Positions 1 through 12,322 of a stretch of DNA of 64,000 nucleotides are shown in pieces. A program made the translations under genes and the position numbers. The stretch comes from Aquiluna sp. (GTDB lineage Bacteria; Actinomycetota; Actinomycetes; Actinomycetales; Microbacteriaceae), in NCBI GenBank assembly GCA_018402685.1, contig JAGYIJ010000002.1:310001-374000 (forward strand). The letters are read 5' to 3'. Under the pieces are notes generated by a model. The model was not told the origin of the DNA and did not search any database. It saw nothing but the letters and a program-made list of their open reading frames with translations. Positions within the stretch are counted from its first letter, which is position 1, and every line of letters starts with the position of its first letter.

Positions 1-646
1 TGTCACGCAAGATCCTCTCAACATTGGGCTCTTGAGCATTTGAGACCACAATCGAGCTTTCTTTGATGATGCCCGCCTTGGTCTGGGCAATCTCCTCAAT
101 CGTGTCGCCCAAGACCTTGCGGTGGTCAAGACCAATGGCGGTGAAGACGCTGACATCCCCATCGGCAACATTTGATGCATCCCACTCTCCCCCAATGCCG
201 ACCTCTAAAACCAAAACATCAATCGGAGCATCGGAGAACAACTGGAATGCCAGCGCGTTATAGGCCTCAAAGAACGTCAGCTTGGCTTCACCCTTGGCAA
301 CCAGCTCGGCATCGACCACATCCAAGATGGCTTCGTTCTCCAAATAGACATCGACGATGCGCTGATCCTCAACGGGCTCTCCATCAAGAGCGATGCGCTC
401 GTTGAAGCGAACCAGGTGAGGACTCGTGAGCCGGCCGGTTCTAAGACCGTGTTCTCTGAGGATGCGCTCAATCATTCGCGCAGCGCTGGTCTTGCCATTG
501 GTTCCGGTGATATGAACAACTCGATAGTTCAACTGCGGATCACCCATCAGCTCAACTGCACGCCTGGTGGCGTTCAGCCGGGGTTCAATCTGGGACTCTG
601 GGCGGCGCGCATAGAGCGCCTCGAGCACCTGGTCGAGCTCAGTCAT
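1..646 (-). CDS. folC: Folylpolyglutamate synthase / dihydrofolate synthase, 5' part (runs off the window)
   Basis: FolC ligates glutamate to dihydropteroate or folates using ATP, in the cytosol. The first 215 codons are visible; the rest lies beyond base 1. Translation on the minus strand shows the Mur-ligase-type P-loop GTNGKTS at about residues 48-54, followed by TSPHL (74-78), FNERI and EVGIGG, all typical of FolC. The ATG directly abuts the ileS stop codon (TAG then ATG), so it is translationally coupled to ileS and probably in the same transcript. No frameshift is visible in this part. Identification is secure; only the C-terminal half is unseen. Confidence 0.93.
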   Translation of the reverse strand, partial: MTELDQVLEALYARRPESQIEPRLNATRRAVELMGDPQLNYRVVHITGTNGKTSAARMIERILREHGLRTGRLTSPHLVRFNERIALDGEPVEDQRIVDVYLENEAILDVVDAELVAKGEAKLTFFEAYNALAFQLFSDAPIDVLVLEVGIGGEWDASNVADGDVSVFTAIGLDHRKVLGDTIEEIAQTKAGIIKESSIVVSNAQEPNVERILRD

Positions 647-3600
647 CTAGCTAGCTTTTTCAATCTGAATGCCAATCACGCCAGCATCACCGACACTGAA
701 TTCACCACTGCCATTTTCAATCTTGATCTCAACAGCAAGTGTCTCCGCTGCAATGAAGCTCTCGTGCTTGGTGAGCGCAGGAATAGAAACTAGCATCGGA
801 ACTGAGGGTCAACTTGATTCGATCGGAGACATCTAACCCGGCATCCTTGCGAGCCTGCTGAATGTGCCTCACCGCATCGCGAGCCAGTCCCTCAGCAGCG
901 AGCTCTTCGCTCACCTCGGTATCCAGCAACACAAAGCCGGTAGCGGTCAAGCCAACAGCGCTCGAACCCTGATCGGCCGCAGCAACCATGCTGATTTCAT
1001 ACTCGCCGTCTTGCAACTGCGTGCCATCGACGACCACCGAACCGCCCTCAACACTCCAGTTACCAGCCTTCGCAGCCTGAATGATTCGCTGAACATCTTT
1101 ACCAACGCGTGGTCCAAGTGTCCTGGCGTTAACCGATATGGACTTAACCAACCCAAAGCTGGCAGCGGTGGCATCATCGGCGAAGACCACATCAACCCGC
1201 TTCACATTCAGCTCATCGGCCAATAGATCCGCATATTGCTTCAACGCTCTCAGGTGATTCAACGGCCAGCGTCAAAGCTGCCAGCGGCAGCCTGACCCTG
1301 AGCCCCGACGCCTTGCGAAGTGAAAGCGCGGTTGAGGCTGCATCCCTGATGGCGTCCATGTCGGAAACCAGCTGGTCATCGCGAGCAAATGCCGCTGCAT
1401 CGGGCCAGTTCTCGAGGTGGACAGAGCGCCCTCCGGTAAGCCCCCGCCACATCTCCTCGGTGCTAAGCGGCAGAAGCGGTGCCGTGACACGCAACAGGGC
1501 CTCTAGGACCGTGTAAAGAGTGTCAAAAGCCTCTGTGTCACCCTCCCAGAATCGATCCCTGGAGCGCCTGATGTACCAATTGGTCAGCACCTCGGCAAAG
1601 TCCCTGACCTTGGCAGAAGCTAGGTAGCTGTCAAAGACATCAAGATCTGCCTGTACCTCAGAAATCAGCTGCGAGGTCTTAGCCAAGGATGTAGCGATCA
1701 AGTAGCTGCGTGGAATCAAAGCTGGTCTTGGCTTGATAGCTAGCGGCATTGGCATAGAGGGCAAAGAAGTAATAGCTATTCCAGATTGGCAACAGCGCTT
1801 GCCTAACACCTTCTCGAATGCCGGCCTCGGTGACTGCGATGTTGCCACCGCGCAAGATTGGTGAAGACATCAAGAACCAGCGCATTGCATCGGAGCCATC
1901 GCGATCAAAGACCTCGTTCACATCCGGATAGTTGCGAAGCGACTTCGACATCTTTTGGCCATCATTACCAAGAACAATGCCGTGGCTGATGGCGTTTTTG
2001 AACGCCGGGCGATCAAATAGCGCGGTGGCTAGAACGTGCAGGGTGTAAAACCAGCCCCTGGTCTGCCCCACGTATTCAACGATGAAATCACCAGGGTTGT
2101 GGGTCTCAAACCACTCTTGGTTCTCAAACGGGTAGTGCACCTGCGCAAAAGGCATTGAGCCTGATTCAAACCAGCAGTCCAAAACCTCAGGGACGCGTCG
2201 CATCATCGATTTGCCGGTTGGGTCATCCGGGTTTGGTCGGACCAGTTCGTCAATAACTGGACGGTGGAAATCACTTGGCCGAACGCCAAAGTCGCGCTCT
2301 AGCTCATCTAGCGAACCGTAGACATCAAGACGCGGGTAGTTCGGGTCATCTGACTTCCAGACCGGAATCGGTGCGCCCCAGAACCTATTTCTAGAGATTG
2401 CCCAGTCCCTAACGTTCTCGAGCCATTTTCCGAAGCTGCCGTTCTTGGTGTGCTCTGGGACCCAGTTGATCTCCTGGTTGAGCTCCAGCATCCGGTCCTT
2501 GATCTTGGTGGTTTCCACGAACCAAGAGCTCACGGCCTTATAGATAAGTGGGTTCTTGCAGCGATAGCAGTGCGGGTAGGAGTGCTCATAGGAAGCCTGG
2601 CGAAATAGCCTCCCCGCTGCCTTCAGATCCTGGGTGATTGGCTTGTTGGCATCAAAGACGTGCTGGCCCTCATACGGTGCCACCACGGCATTGAACTGAC
2701 CGCGCTCATTGATTGAGACATAGGTTGGGATGCCAGCTAGGTTGCAGACATTTTGGTCATCCTCACCATAGGCCGGTGCCTGGTGAACAATTCCCGTGCC
2801 ATCGGTATCGGCTACGTAGTCGGCAACCAGAATCTGCCAGGCATTGGCGACATCAAACTTGCTCTCATCCGAATAGAAGTCAAAGATGCGCTCATAACGA
2901 ATGCCGTCGAGTTCTTTGCCAAGCATTTTGTGGGTAATGGCTGAGTGAGCGTCCTCGACGCTTTCAAACCCAAGCTCCTTCAAGTGGTTGGCAATCAAGG
3001 AGGTTGCCAATAGATACCTCTTGTCTCCCAAGGTGGAGTCCTTGGCGCTCACAACCGCATATTCGATCTCCGGGCCAACAGCTAACGCAAAGTTGGTGGG
3101 AAGCGTCCAAGGGGTTGTGGTCCAAGCCAGAATGTTCACGCCATCAAGGTCAGTGCCCTTGGCTGTGATTGGGAAGGTGACGGTGACCGACTGGTCCTGA
3201 CGGTCTTTATAGACCTCATCGTCCATTCGGAGCTCGTGATTGGAAAGCGGTGTCTCACACCTCCAGCAGTAGGCCAGAACCTTGAATCCCTCATAGATAA
3301 GGCCCTTGTTGTGCAGCTCTTTGAATGCCCAGAGCACGCTCTCGGTGTAGTTCTGATCGAGAGTCTTGTAGTCATTGTCAAAGTCAACCCAGCGTGCCTG
3401 ACGGGTGACATAGCTACGCCAGTCTTCGGTGTACTTCAGTACCGACGTCTTGCAAAACTCATTGAACTTGGCTACGCCGTAATTCTCAATCTCCGGGCGG
3501 CCAGAGATACCCAAGAGACGCTCCGCCTCAACCTCGGCCGGAAGACCATGCGTGTCCCAACCAAACCTGCGTTCGACTCTTTTGCCGCGCATGGTCTGAT

Positions 3601-3835
3601 ACCGCGGGACAAGGTCCTTGGTGTAGCCGGTTAGGAGGTGGCCATAGTGTGGCAAGCCATTGGCAAATGGCGGGCCGTCATAGAAGACGAACTCATCGGC
3701 GTCCTCAGCAACGCGTTGATCAATAGATGCCTGAAAGGTGCCGTCTTTCTCCCAGTAATCCAAGACCTCGCGCTCGAGGTCTGGAAAATTAGGTGAGGCT
3801 TGAACAGAGGCGTTCTTGCTGTGCTTGGGATACAT
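647..3835 (-). CDS. ileS: Isoleucyl-tRNA synthetase, interrupted by three +1 frameshifts
   Basis: Class I synthetase charging tRNA-Ile. The HIGH motif appears as HYGH (about residues 63-66) and KMSKS at about 628-632; a C-terminal anticodon-binding region follows. Repaired length is about 1061 aa, normal for an actinobacterial IleRS. The frame breaks three times, near 1681 (after DRYIL, resuming as AKTSQL), near 1235-1250 and near 797 (resuming as MLVSIPALT). Each break is a one-base insertion and the conserved protein continues at once in the next frame, so sequence error is more likely than gene decay. ATG 3835 is preferred (GAAAG five bases upstream, family-like MYPKHS start); an in-frame TTG lies at 3847. 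Divergent from valS and followed directly by folC. Confidence 0.93.
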
Positions 3836-3859
3836 CACGGCTTTCAAGGGGTAATTGTC

Positions 3860-3874
3860 ATTAACAATGTTAAT
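3860..3874. promoter_or_regulatory. Perfect palindrome in the ileS-valS divergent promoter
   Basis: ATTAACA-A-TGTTAAT is a perfect 7-bp dyad with a single central base, in the 70-bp gap between the two divergent synthetase genes. It could be an operator or simply AT-rich promoter DNA; no regulator can be named. There is no room for a T-box leader on either side. Confidence 0.4.
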
Positions 3875-3905
3875 CTAGAGCAGTTGACTAACCCGAGGTT
3901 CCCTT

Positions 3906-6477
3906 TTGACTAACCACTCTCCACAACCGCTTAGAGCTGCCACGACCCCTGAGAAGGCGAGTGTTGATGGATTAGAGCAAAAGTGGGTCCCGGTCTGGGA
4001 AGAGTCAAACACCTATGGCTTTGACCAAAGCGCTAACAAAGAAGACATCTACTCAATCGACACTCCCCCGCCAACCGCATCTGGTTCGCTGCATGTCGGT
4101 CACGTTTTTAGCTACACCCACACCGATGTCGTTGCTCGATACAAGCGCATGTGCGGCTACAGCGTCTACTACCCAATGGGCTGGGACGACAATGGCCTGC
4201 CAACCGAGAGACGTGTCCAGAACTACTACGGCGTCAGGTGTGACCCCACGCTGCCCTATCAAAAGACCTTCACCCCGCCCCAGGTCGGAGGGGATAACAA
4301 GTCTTCAAAGGCCGCCGATCAGATGCCAATCTCGAGACAGAACTTCATTGAACTCTGTGAGGTGCTCACTGAAGAAGATGAAAAGACATTTGAAAACCTC
4401 TGGCGCAACCTGGGTCTATCGGTCGACTGGTCGCAGAGTTACCGCACCATCTCCTCACACGCTCAACGCATCTCTCAGCTTGCCTTTCTGAAGAACCTCG
4501 AGCGCGGTGAGGCCTATAGCGCCCAGGCACCAACTCTTTGGGATGTCACCTTTAGAACCGCAGTGGCCCAGGCCGAGCTCGAGGACAAGGAAGTCCCCGG
4601 CGCCTACCACCGCCTCGGCTTTGATGGCCCAGAGGGCAAGATCTTTATTGAGACCACCAGACCAGAGCTGATTCCAGCATGTGTTGCTCTCGTTGCTCAC
4701 CCAGACGACGAGCGCTACCAGCACCTGTTTGGAAAAACGGCGAAGACTCCGCTGTTTGGAGTCGAGGTGCCAATCGTTGCGCACCGCCTCGCCCAAAAGG
4801 ACAAAGGCTCCGGAATTGCGATGTGCTGCACCTTCGGTGATGTCACAGACGTCATTTGGTGGCGAGAGCTCAAGCTTCCAAACCGCGCTGTGATTGGTTT
4901 TGATGGTCGCTTCGCCTCAGAGCCTCCGGAGGCCATCAAGGAATCGAATAACCCAGCGCTCTATGAAGAGCTAGCGGGCAAGACTGTGTTTAGCGCCAAA
5001 GACATCTTGGTTAAAACAATGCAGGAAACCGGCGACATGGTGGGAGATGCGAGACCAATCACCCACCCCGTGAAGTTCTTTGAAAAGGGCGACAAGCCCC
5101 TCGAGATTGTCTCCACCCGCCAGTGGTACATCAAAAATGGTGGCAACGACGAAGAGCTATCAGCACAAGTTAGTTGAGCGTGGAAACGAGCTTGAATTCC
5201 ACCCGCCGTTCATGCGCGTAAGACTGCACGATTGGATCAATGGCCTCAACGGCGACTGGCTAATCTCCAGGCAAAGATTCTTTGGCGTGCCTATCCCGCT
5301 TTGGTATCCACTAGATAAAGACGGCAATCCCGACTATGACAACCCAATAGCTCCCAGTCACGATCAGTTGCCAGTTGACCCCTCCTCTGATGTCCCCTCC
5401 GGAAAAGACGAGAGCATGCGCGGCGTGCCAGGTGGCTTCATTGGCGAACTAGACATCATGGATACCTGGGCAACCTCCTCGCTCACCCCACAACTAGCCG
5501 GTGGTTGGGAATCCGATCCCGAGAAGTTCGCCAAGGTCTTCCCGTATGACCTAAGGCCACAAGGTCAGGACATCATCAGGACCTGGCTGTTCTCCACCTT
5601 GCTAAGGGCTCAACTAGAGCACGATCAACTCCCATGGAAGCACGCCGCACTAAGTGGATGGATTTTGGATCCCGATCGCAAGAAGATGTCCAAGTCCAAG
5701 GGCAACGTTGTGGTTCCAAATGAGCTCTTGGAGAACCACGGCTCCGACGCAGTGCGCTACTGGGCAGCCTCGGCGCGACTCGGCACCGACGCGGCCTTCG
5801 ATGAGGGTCAAATGAAGATTGGTCGCAGGCTAGCGATCAAGCTACTAAACGCCGCAAAGTTCAGCCTGAGCTTTGAGATTCCAACCGAATCCCCCAAGGT
5901 CACAGAGCCAATCGATCTTGCGATGCTGGCTCAGCTATCCAAGGTTGTCGAACAGGCAACAGCAGCTTTTGAGAAGTACGACCACACCAGAGCTCTAGAG
6001 CTAGCGGAGAGCTTCTTCTGGGTATTCACCGATGACTACATGGAGCTCGTGAAGGAGCGCGCATATGGTCTTGGAAATCACACCAAGGAGCAAACCGCCA
6101 GTGCCGTTGCAGCGCTCAGAGAAGCGCTTGCGGTCTTGGTAAGACTGTTTGCCCCCTTCATCCCATTCGCAGCCGAAGAGGTTTGGAGCTGGTGGCAAGA
6201 GGGCTCTGTCCACACTGCAGCTTGGCCAAAGGCCTCCGAGCTCTCGGGCATGAATCCAGAGCTTTTGGACCTTGCTAGCTCCGCGCTGATTCTGATTAGG
6301 AAGTCAAAATCCGATGCGAAGCTCTCAATGAAGGCCGAAATCGCATCTCTAGAGCTCGCTGGCCCAGCAGAGCTCAAAGAACTGCAGGGTGACCTCAGGG
6401 ACGTTGGCAAGATCAGCAACCTGGTATTGACTGAGGCCGCTGAGCTTGCGATCTTGGAACTTAGCTTCAGCGAGTAA
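3906..6477 (+). CDS. valS: Valyl-tRNA synthetase, interrupted by one +1 frameshift
   Basis: Class I synthetase charging tRNA-Val. HVGH is at about residues 63-66, the editing domain follows, and KMSKSKGN begins at about residue 593. Repaired length is 856 aa, usual for the family. TTG 3906 is chosen because GAGG lies seven bases upstream. The frame breaks near 5163: the first frame ends shortly after NGGNDEELS and the second resumes as HKLVERGNELEF, a one-base insertion. The gene length is 3n+1, consistent with exactly one extra base. It is read divergently from ileS and is followed 16 bp later by the M3 peptidase. Confidence 0.93.
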
Positions 6478-6493
6478 GTCGTAGCATTGGTCA

Positions 6494-8513
6494 ATGACTA
6501 ACCCGCTGCTATCCAAATCCTCTCTGGAGTATGAACTCCCTGATTTTCAAAACCTCAAAGACGAGCACTACCTGCCGGCATTTGAAAATGCCGTTCAGGT
6601 TCATAACCAAGAGCTTGCCCAAATAAAGGCAAACCCAGAGATCACTTTTGAAAACACTCTTTTGGCCATGGAGCGCTCGGGCGATCTTCTGAATTCCATG
6701 ATGATGGTCTTCTATAACAAGAGCGCCTCTGATACGAATCCAACTCTGCAGGACATCGAGGCAGTCCTCGCACCCAAGCTCTCTAACCACCTGGACAGCA
6801 TCAAGTTGGACCCAGAGCTATTCAAAAGGCTCCTCACTCTAGAGAAATCCGACCACAGCGCTCTCGATGATGAGTCGAGACGACTACTAGAGAAATACCT
6901 GGAGGACTTCAGGTTCGCAGGTGCTGAGCTGAGCGAGGCCGAACGCGCTGAGGTCAGCAAGATAAACGAAAAGCTCGCATCGCTGAGCGCAGAGTTCGAC
7001 AAGTTGCTGCTAGCCGACAGCAATGACCTTGCCATAGAGCTAGACAGATGACTCAAGACTTGCTGGTCTAACAGATTCAGAGAAGGCAAGCCTTGCCCAA
7101 GCGGCTAAAGATCGCGACAAATCCGGCTATGTGATTCCGCTATTGAACTACTCAGGTCACCCGCTACTAGCCAAACTCGAAGATCGTGAACTCAAAGAAG
7201 AGATTCTGAATAGAACCCTTAGCCGCGGCTCCCGCGGCAATCAAAACGACACCTCCAATGTCATTTTGCAGATGCTGGAACTTAGAAAACAAAAGGCAGC
7301 ACTCTTTGGATTCGAGTCCTATGCCGCCTATGTCACCAGCCAGCAAACCGCTAAGAGCCCTAAGAACATTCATGAGGTCTTGAGATCAATCGCGCCCGCT
7401 GCGATCAGAAACGCTAACGCCGAAAAGTCACTGCTCGACGAGCTCATGAGACTAGAAAACCCCGACGCCGAGGTTGAGGCCTTTGACTGGGATCGCTACT
7501 CAGAACAGCTCAAAAAGCGCGACTACGACGTCGACACTGGCGAACTAAAGCCCTACTTCGAGTTGCGCAGGGTGCTGGAAGACGGAGTCTTCTTTGCCGC
7601 AGGCAAACTATTTGGCTTGCGGTTTGTGCAGCGCGAAGATTTGGTCGGCTACCACCCTGACAACTGGATCTATGAGGTCTTCTATGAAGACGGTGAGAAG
7701 TGTGGGCTTTACATATTCGACCCCTATGCCAGGCCTTCAAAATCTGGCGGTGCCTGGATGAATAACCTCATCGATCAGTCTCACCTGCTTGGTAAAAAGC
7801 CGATTGTCGTGAACAACATGAACATTCCAAAGCCGGCCGCCGGTGAGGCGGCACTAATGACCTTTGACGAGGTAAACACCCTGTTCCATGAGTTTGGTCA
7901 CACCCTGCATGGAATTCTCTCTGATGTCACCTACCCGCGCTTTTCTGGAACCAGCGTTGAGCGTGACTTTGTCGAATTCCCATCCCAGGTGAACGAGATG
8001 TGGATGCTGTGGCCAGAGGTGCTAGAAAACTATGCAATCCACTTCGAGACTGGTAAAAAACTCGACAAGTCTTGGATTGAAAAGCTAAACAAACTAGAGG
8101 CCTTCAACCAGGGCTATGAAACCACCCACTATCTCCAGGCAGCCATCCTGGATCTGGCGTTGCATGAATCAGATGCACCAAAAGACCTAGCTAACTTTGA
8201 GCAGCAGGCCATAAAGGACTATGGCCTTAGCCACCAGGCAGTGCCAACCCGCTACAAGATCAACTACTTCGCCCACATCTTCGGCGGCGGCTACGCAGCC
8301 GGCTACTACGGCTACATCTGGTCAGAGGTGCTAGATGCGGACAGCGTTAACTGGTTCAGGGAAAACGGTGGGCTCACCCGTGAAAACGGCAAACGCTTTG
8401 CCGAGCTGTTATTGGCTAGAGGTGGATCGAAGGACTCAATGCAAATGGCGAGAGAGTTCCTTGGCCGAGAGCCATCGATCGATGCCCTACTGGTTCGCAG
8501 AGGTCTGAACTAG
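6494..8513 (+). CDS. M3-family zinc oligopeptidase (Dcp/OpdA type), one +1 frameshift
   Basis: Cytosolic thimet-type oligopeptidase degrading short peptides. The zinc motif HEFGH is at about residues 465-469, within LFHEFGHTLHG, and the C-terminal half carries the family signature FAHIFGGGYAAGYYGY. Repaired length is 672 aa. The frame breaks near 7046, where ELDRstop becomes DDSRLAGLTDSE after removing one base. The stop codon shares CTAG with the convergent permease gene. Dipeptidyl carboxypeptidase and oligopeptidase A cannot be separated by eye, so no symbol is given. Confidence 0.9.
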
Positions 8514-9565
8514 CGCCTTTTCCGAACCAGCCAGACCAAGATGCCGGTCACAAGCGCCCAGAAGGCACCGCCGATGCCAAACACCGTTATGCCCGCGGCC
8601 CCAATGACAAAAGTAACGACACCGGCAAGCCTGGTCTCGTCCTCGCTTACCGCGGTCTTGATCGCACCAGCAAACGTGTTGATTAGAGCGATACCTGCAA
8701 GAGCCAGCAGCAGGTTCGTTGGAACAGCCAAAACAAAGGATGCAAACGGAGCAGCAAACAGTGCGAAGAGAATGTAGATAACGCCGCCCCAGCTCGCAGC
8801 AATCCAACGCCTGGAGGGATCTTTGGCCGCACCCTCATCGGCATTTAGAGCCGCGGTGATGGCGGCCAAATTCAGACCAAAGCCACCGAAAAACCCGGTT
8901 ACGGCAGAGCCAAGCCCGGTTGTAACAAACACTTTTCTGGTTGGTAGTGGGTAGCCCAAAGAACTCATGATCGCAAGCCCAGGAAGGTTCTGGGAAGCCA
9001 TGGTAACCAGGTATAGCGGGACGCCGATTGCCATGATTGCCCCGAGTTCAAAGCCTGGCACCACCAAAACCAGGTCAGGCCAAAAACCAGAAGCTGCGTA
9101 ACCATCGGCTTCAGGAGATAAGCCAATCAAAATAAAGCCCAGCGCAATCGCTATCGGCGATGCCCAAAGCGGCAGGACTCGATAAACCAGCAGCCACACA
9201 ACCACCACCGGCAAAACCAACAGTGGGTATTCAACCGAGGCGGTCACCGTCGAGGCAACGAATGGAAAGATGACCCCGGCCAGCATGGCGGCCGAGATCT
9301 GAGGAGGAATTTTTCTCACCAATCTGCCAAGTGCTGGCCATGCACCGGTGAGGACAATCAAAAGGCTAGAAACAATGAATGCTCCCGAAGCCAATTCAAA
9401 GCTCAAACCCAAGCCTGAGCTGGTTGCCAGAAAGGCGGCTCCTGGAGTTGACCAAACAATGCTGACCGGCATCTTCAGATGAACGCTGAGGCCGATTGAT
9501 AAAACCCCATAGCCAATCAGCATCACAAATAGTGCGGTTGCGATTTGAGAACTAGACGCACCCAT
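8510..9565 (-). CDS. BenE-type benzoate/H+ symporter family permease (start uncertain)
   Basis: Polytopic inner-membrane protein of about 10-11 hydrophobic segments resembling BenE, with GGFGLNLAAITAAL matching the family's conserved core. The substrate cannot be read from sequence. The ATG at 9565 gives 351 aa, but the same frame is open to the clpX stop at 9679 and that extra stretch (LAPFVAGTVASTTGS...) looks like the first membrane segment of BenE proteins. No ATG, GTG or TTG lies in the extension, only an ATT at 9667, so a start-region indel or a rare start is likely. Directly downstream of clpX on the same strand; convergent with the M3 peptidase. Confidence 0.75.
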   Translation of the reverse strand: MGASSSQIATALFVMLIGYGVLSIGLSVHLKMPVSIVWSTPGAAFLATSSGLGLSFELASGAFIVSSLLIVLTGAWPALGRLVRKIPPQISAAMLAGVIFPFVASTVTASVEYPLLVLPVVVVWLLVYRVLPLWASPIAIALGFILIGLSPEADGYAASGFWPDLVLVVPGFELGAIMAIGVPLYLVTMASQNLPGLAIMSSLGYPLPTRKVFVTTGLGSAVTGFFGGFGLNLAAITAALNADEGAAKDPSRRWIAASWGGVIYILFALFAAPFASFVLAVPTNLLLALAGIALINTFAGAIKTAVSEDETRLAGVVTFVIGAAGITVFGIGGAFWALVTGILVWLVRKRR

Positions 9566-9676
9566 AGCTGCCAGGCCAGCAATGGCAATACCGAAGGTTG
9601 CTATTGAGCCGGTGGTTGAAGCGACCGTTCCAGCAACAAAGGGGGCAAGGGCCTGGGACTTAGAAATTTCGAGGGC

Positions 9677-10950
9677 CTAGGCGGATTTTTCTTTGAGGCG
9701 AGCCGGTAGCGGCCGCACCTCAGGAAGCGACTTGTTCATGACGATGTCGGCGGTTATCACCACGAGGCCCTGCTCCTGGCTACCGGGGATTTCAAACATG
9801 ATTGGACCTAGGGTCTCCTCGAGAATCGCCCTGAGGCCTCTGGCTCCGGTCTCTCGTTCCAGCGCCTCATCAGCAATCAGTTCGATTGCCTCAGGCTCAA
9901 ACTCGAGCTCAAAGCCATCGATCTCGAACATGCGCTGATACTGCTTGATTAGGGCGTTCTTTGGCTCAGTGAGAATGGAAATCAAAGCTGGCTTGTCCAA
10001 CTGGTCAACGGTTGCGATAACCGGAAGGCGGCCGATGAACTCAGGAATCAAACCAAACTTGCGCAAGTCCTCAGGCTGAACCTGCCGGAAGATGTTTTGG
10101 TTGTCGGTTCTCTCCTTTAGCGGAGCTCCAAAACCAATTCCCTTTTTGCCAGTGCGCTCCCCCACGATGGTTTCAAGACCCGCAAAGGCACCGGCAACGA
10201 TGAACAGAACATTGGTGGTGTCAATCTGAATGAACTCCTGCTGTGGGTGCTTGCGGCCACCCTGCGGTGGCACAGAAGCGACGGTGCCCTCAAGAATCTT
10301 CAGTAGTGCCTGCTGCACTCCCTCTCCAGAGACGTCTCTGGTGATTGAGGGGTTTTCGGCCTTGCGAGAAATCTTGTCGATCTCGTCGATGTAGATAATG
10401 CCGGTCTCTGCGCGCTTGGGATCATAATCGGCTGCCTGTAGCAACTTCAGAAGGATATTCTCGACATCTTCACCGACATAACCAGCTTCGGTGAGCGCAG
10501 TGGCATCGGCAACGGCAAAGGGAACATTGAGTCTTTTCGCCAAAGTCTGAGCCAAATAGGTCTTGCCGCAACCGGTTGGGCCAATCATCAAGATGTTCGA
10601 CTTGGCGATCTCGATTTCGTCGTGATTCTTGCCGCTGTTGGTGAGGGTTCCGGTGGCTCTAATTCGCTTGTAGTGGTTATAGACCGCGACCGCCAACTGC
10701 TTCTTGGCATCATCCTGGCCGATGACGTACTCGTCCAAAAACCCTTGATTTCTTTGGGATTGGGAAGATCTAGCGACTCTGTTGAGGCCTTGGCAGCGGT
10801 GCCAAGCTCCTCTTCGATTATTTCGTTGCAAAGCTCGATGCATTCATCACAGATATATACCGAAGGGCCCGCAATAAGCTTGCGGACCTGCTTTTGAGAT
10901 TTGCCACAAAACGTGCACTTCAAAAGCTCGCTGGTCTCAGAAAGAGTCAT
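9677..10950 (-). CDS. clpX: ClpX ATPase subunit of ClpXP protease, one -1 frameshift
   Basis: AAA+ unfoldase that feeds substrates to ClpP. The N-terminal zinc-binding domain has Cys12, Cys15, Cys34 and Cys37; Walker A is GPTGCGKT, Walker B YIDEIDK, and a full C-terminal small domain follows. The frame breaks near 10735-10739 in a run of five A (T on the coding strand): six would restore [18 protein letters not shown]. This is one of only two deletion-type breaks in the window. Repaired length is 424 aa, normal for ClpX. It lies downstream of clpP1-clpP2 on the same strand, the usual actinobacterial order. Confidence 0.95.
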
Positions 10951-11018
10951 GCAAAAAGCCTATAGCGCCTAAAGGACATTGAGTCCCAGCAACGCCACTA
11001 TCGAAAACTGACTAAAAC

Positions 11019-11663
11019 CTAAAGGCCCTTGCGCGAGGTGAGCACCTGATCGATCATGCCGTACTCAACTGCCTCTTGGGCTGTAAAGATCTTGTCGCGA
11101 TCGATGTCTTTGTTGACCTGCTCAATTGTCTTGCCGCTGTGCTTGGACAGTGTGAACTCCAGCCACTCACGCATGCGCATGATCTCCTTGGCTTGAATCT
11201 CGATGTCGGAAGCCTGGCCCTGACCGCCGCTGCCCGCTGAAGGCTGGTGGATCAGTATTCGCGCGTTTGGCAGAGCCAATCGCTTACCTGGAGCACCGGC
11301 TGCCAACAGCACAGCTGCCGCGGAGGCAGCCTGGCCTAGGCAAACAGTTTGAATCTGAGGCTTGATGTACTCCATGGTGTCGTAAATAGCGGTTAGCGCC
11401 GTGAAGGAGCCACCTGGGGAGTTGATATACATCGTGATGTCGCGGTCTGGATCCTGTGACTCTAGGACCAACAGCTGCGCCATGATGTCATCGGCCGAGG
11501 CGTCATCAACCTGAACGCCCAAAAAGACAATGCGGTCTTCAAAGAGCTTGGTGTAGGGGTTGTGACGCTTGAAACCATAAGAGGTGCGCTCTTCAAACTC
11601 TGGCAGGATGTAGCGGTTTGAAGGCATTGGGATGCGTCCGGCTGCGGATTCTTGATAGCTCAT
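11019..11663 (-). CDS. clpP2: ATP-dependent Clp protease proteolytic subunit 2
   Basis: Serine peptidase forming, with ClpP1, the hetero-tetradecameric actinobacterial ClpP barrel. The catalytic serine is in GQAASAAA (Ser114) and the histidine in LIHQPSAG (His139). The N-terminal extension before [12 protein letters not shown] is typical of ClpP2. It is 214 aa, intact, and starts 3 bp after the clpP1 stop, so the two are co-translated. The Q before AAS instead of the usual M is within family variation. Confidence 0.95.
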   Translation of the reverse strand: MSYQESAAGRIPMPSNRYILPEFEERTSYGFKRHNPYTKLFEDRIVFLGVQVDDASADDIMAQLLVLESQDPDRDITMYINSPGGSFTALTAIYDTMEYIKPQIQTVCLGQAASAAAVLLAAGAPGKRLALPNARILIHQPSAGSGGQGQASDIEIQAKEIMRMREWLEFTLSKHSGKTIEQVNKDIDRDKIFTAQEAVEYGMIDQVLTSRKGL

Positions 11664-11666
11664 GGT

Positions 11667-12248
<582 letters not shown>

Positions 12249-12322
12249 GCTGAACTCCTTTAGCTTTCGAACACAAACTTAGCCACCGTAGCGGGTGATT
12301 TCTTGCTTGTTCGCCTCAGGCG

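Noticed and set aside
3836-3905. T-box leader of ileS
   Set aside because: Only about 70 bp separate the divergent ileS and valS starts, too little for a T-box, and no antiterminator motif is visible.
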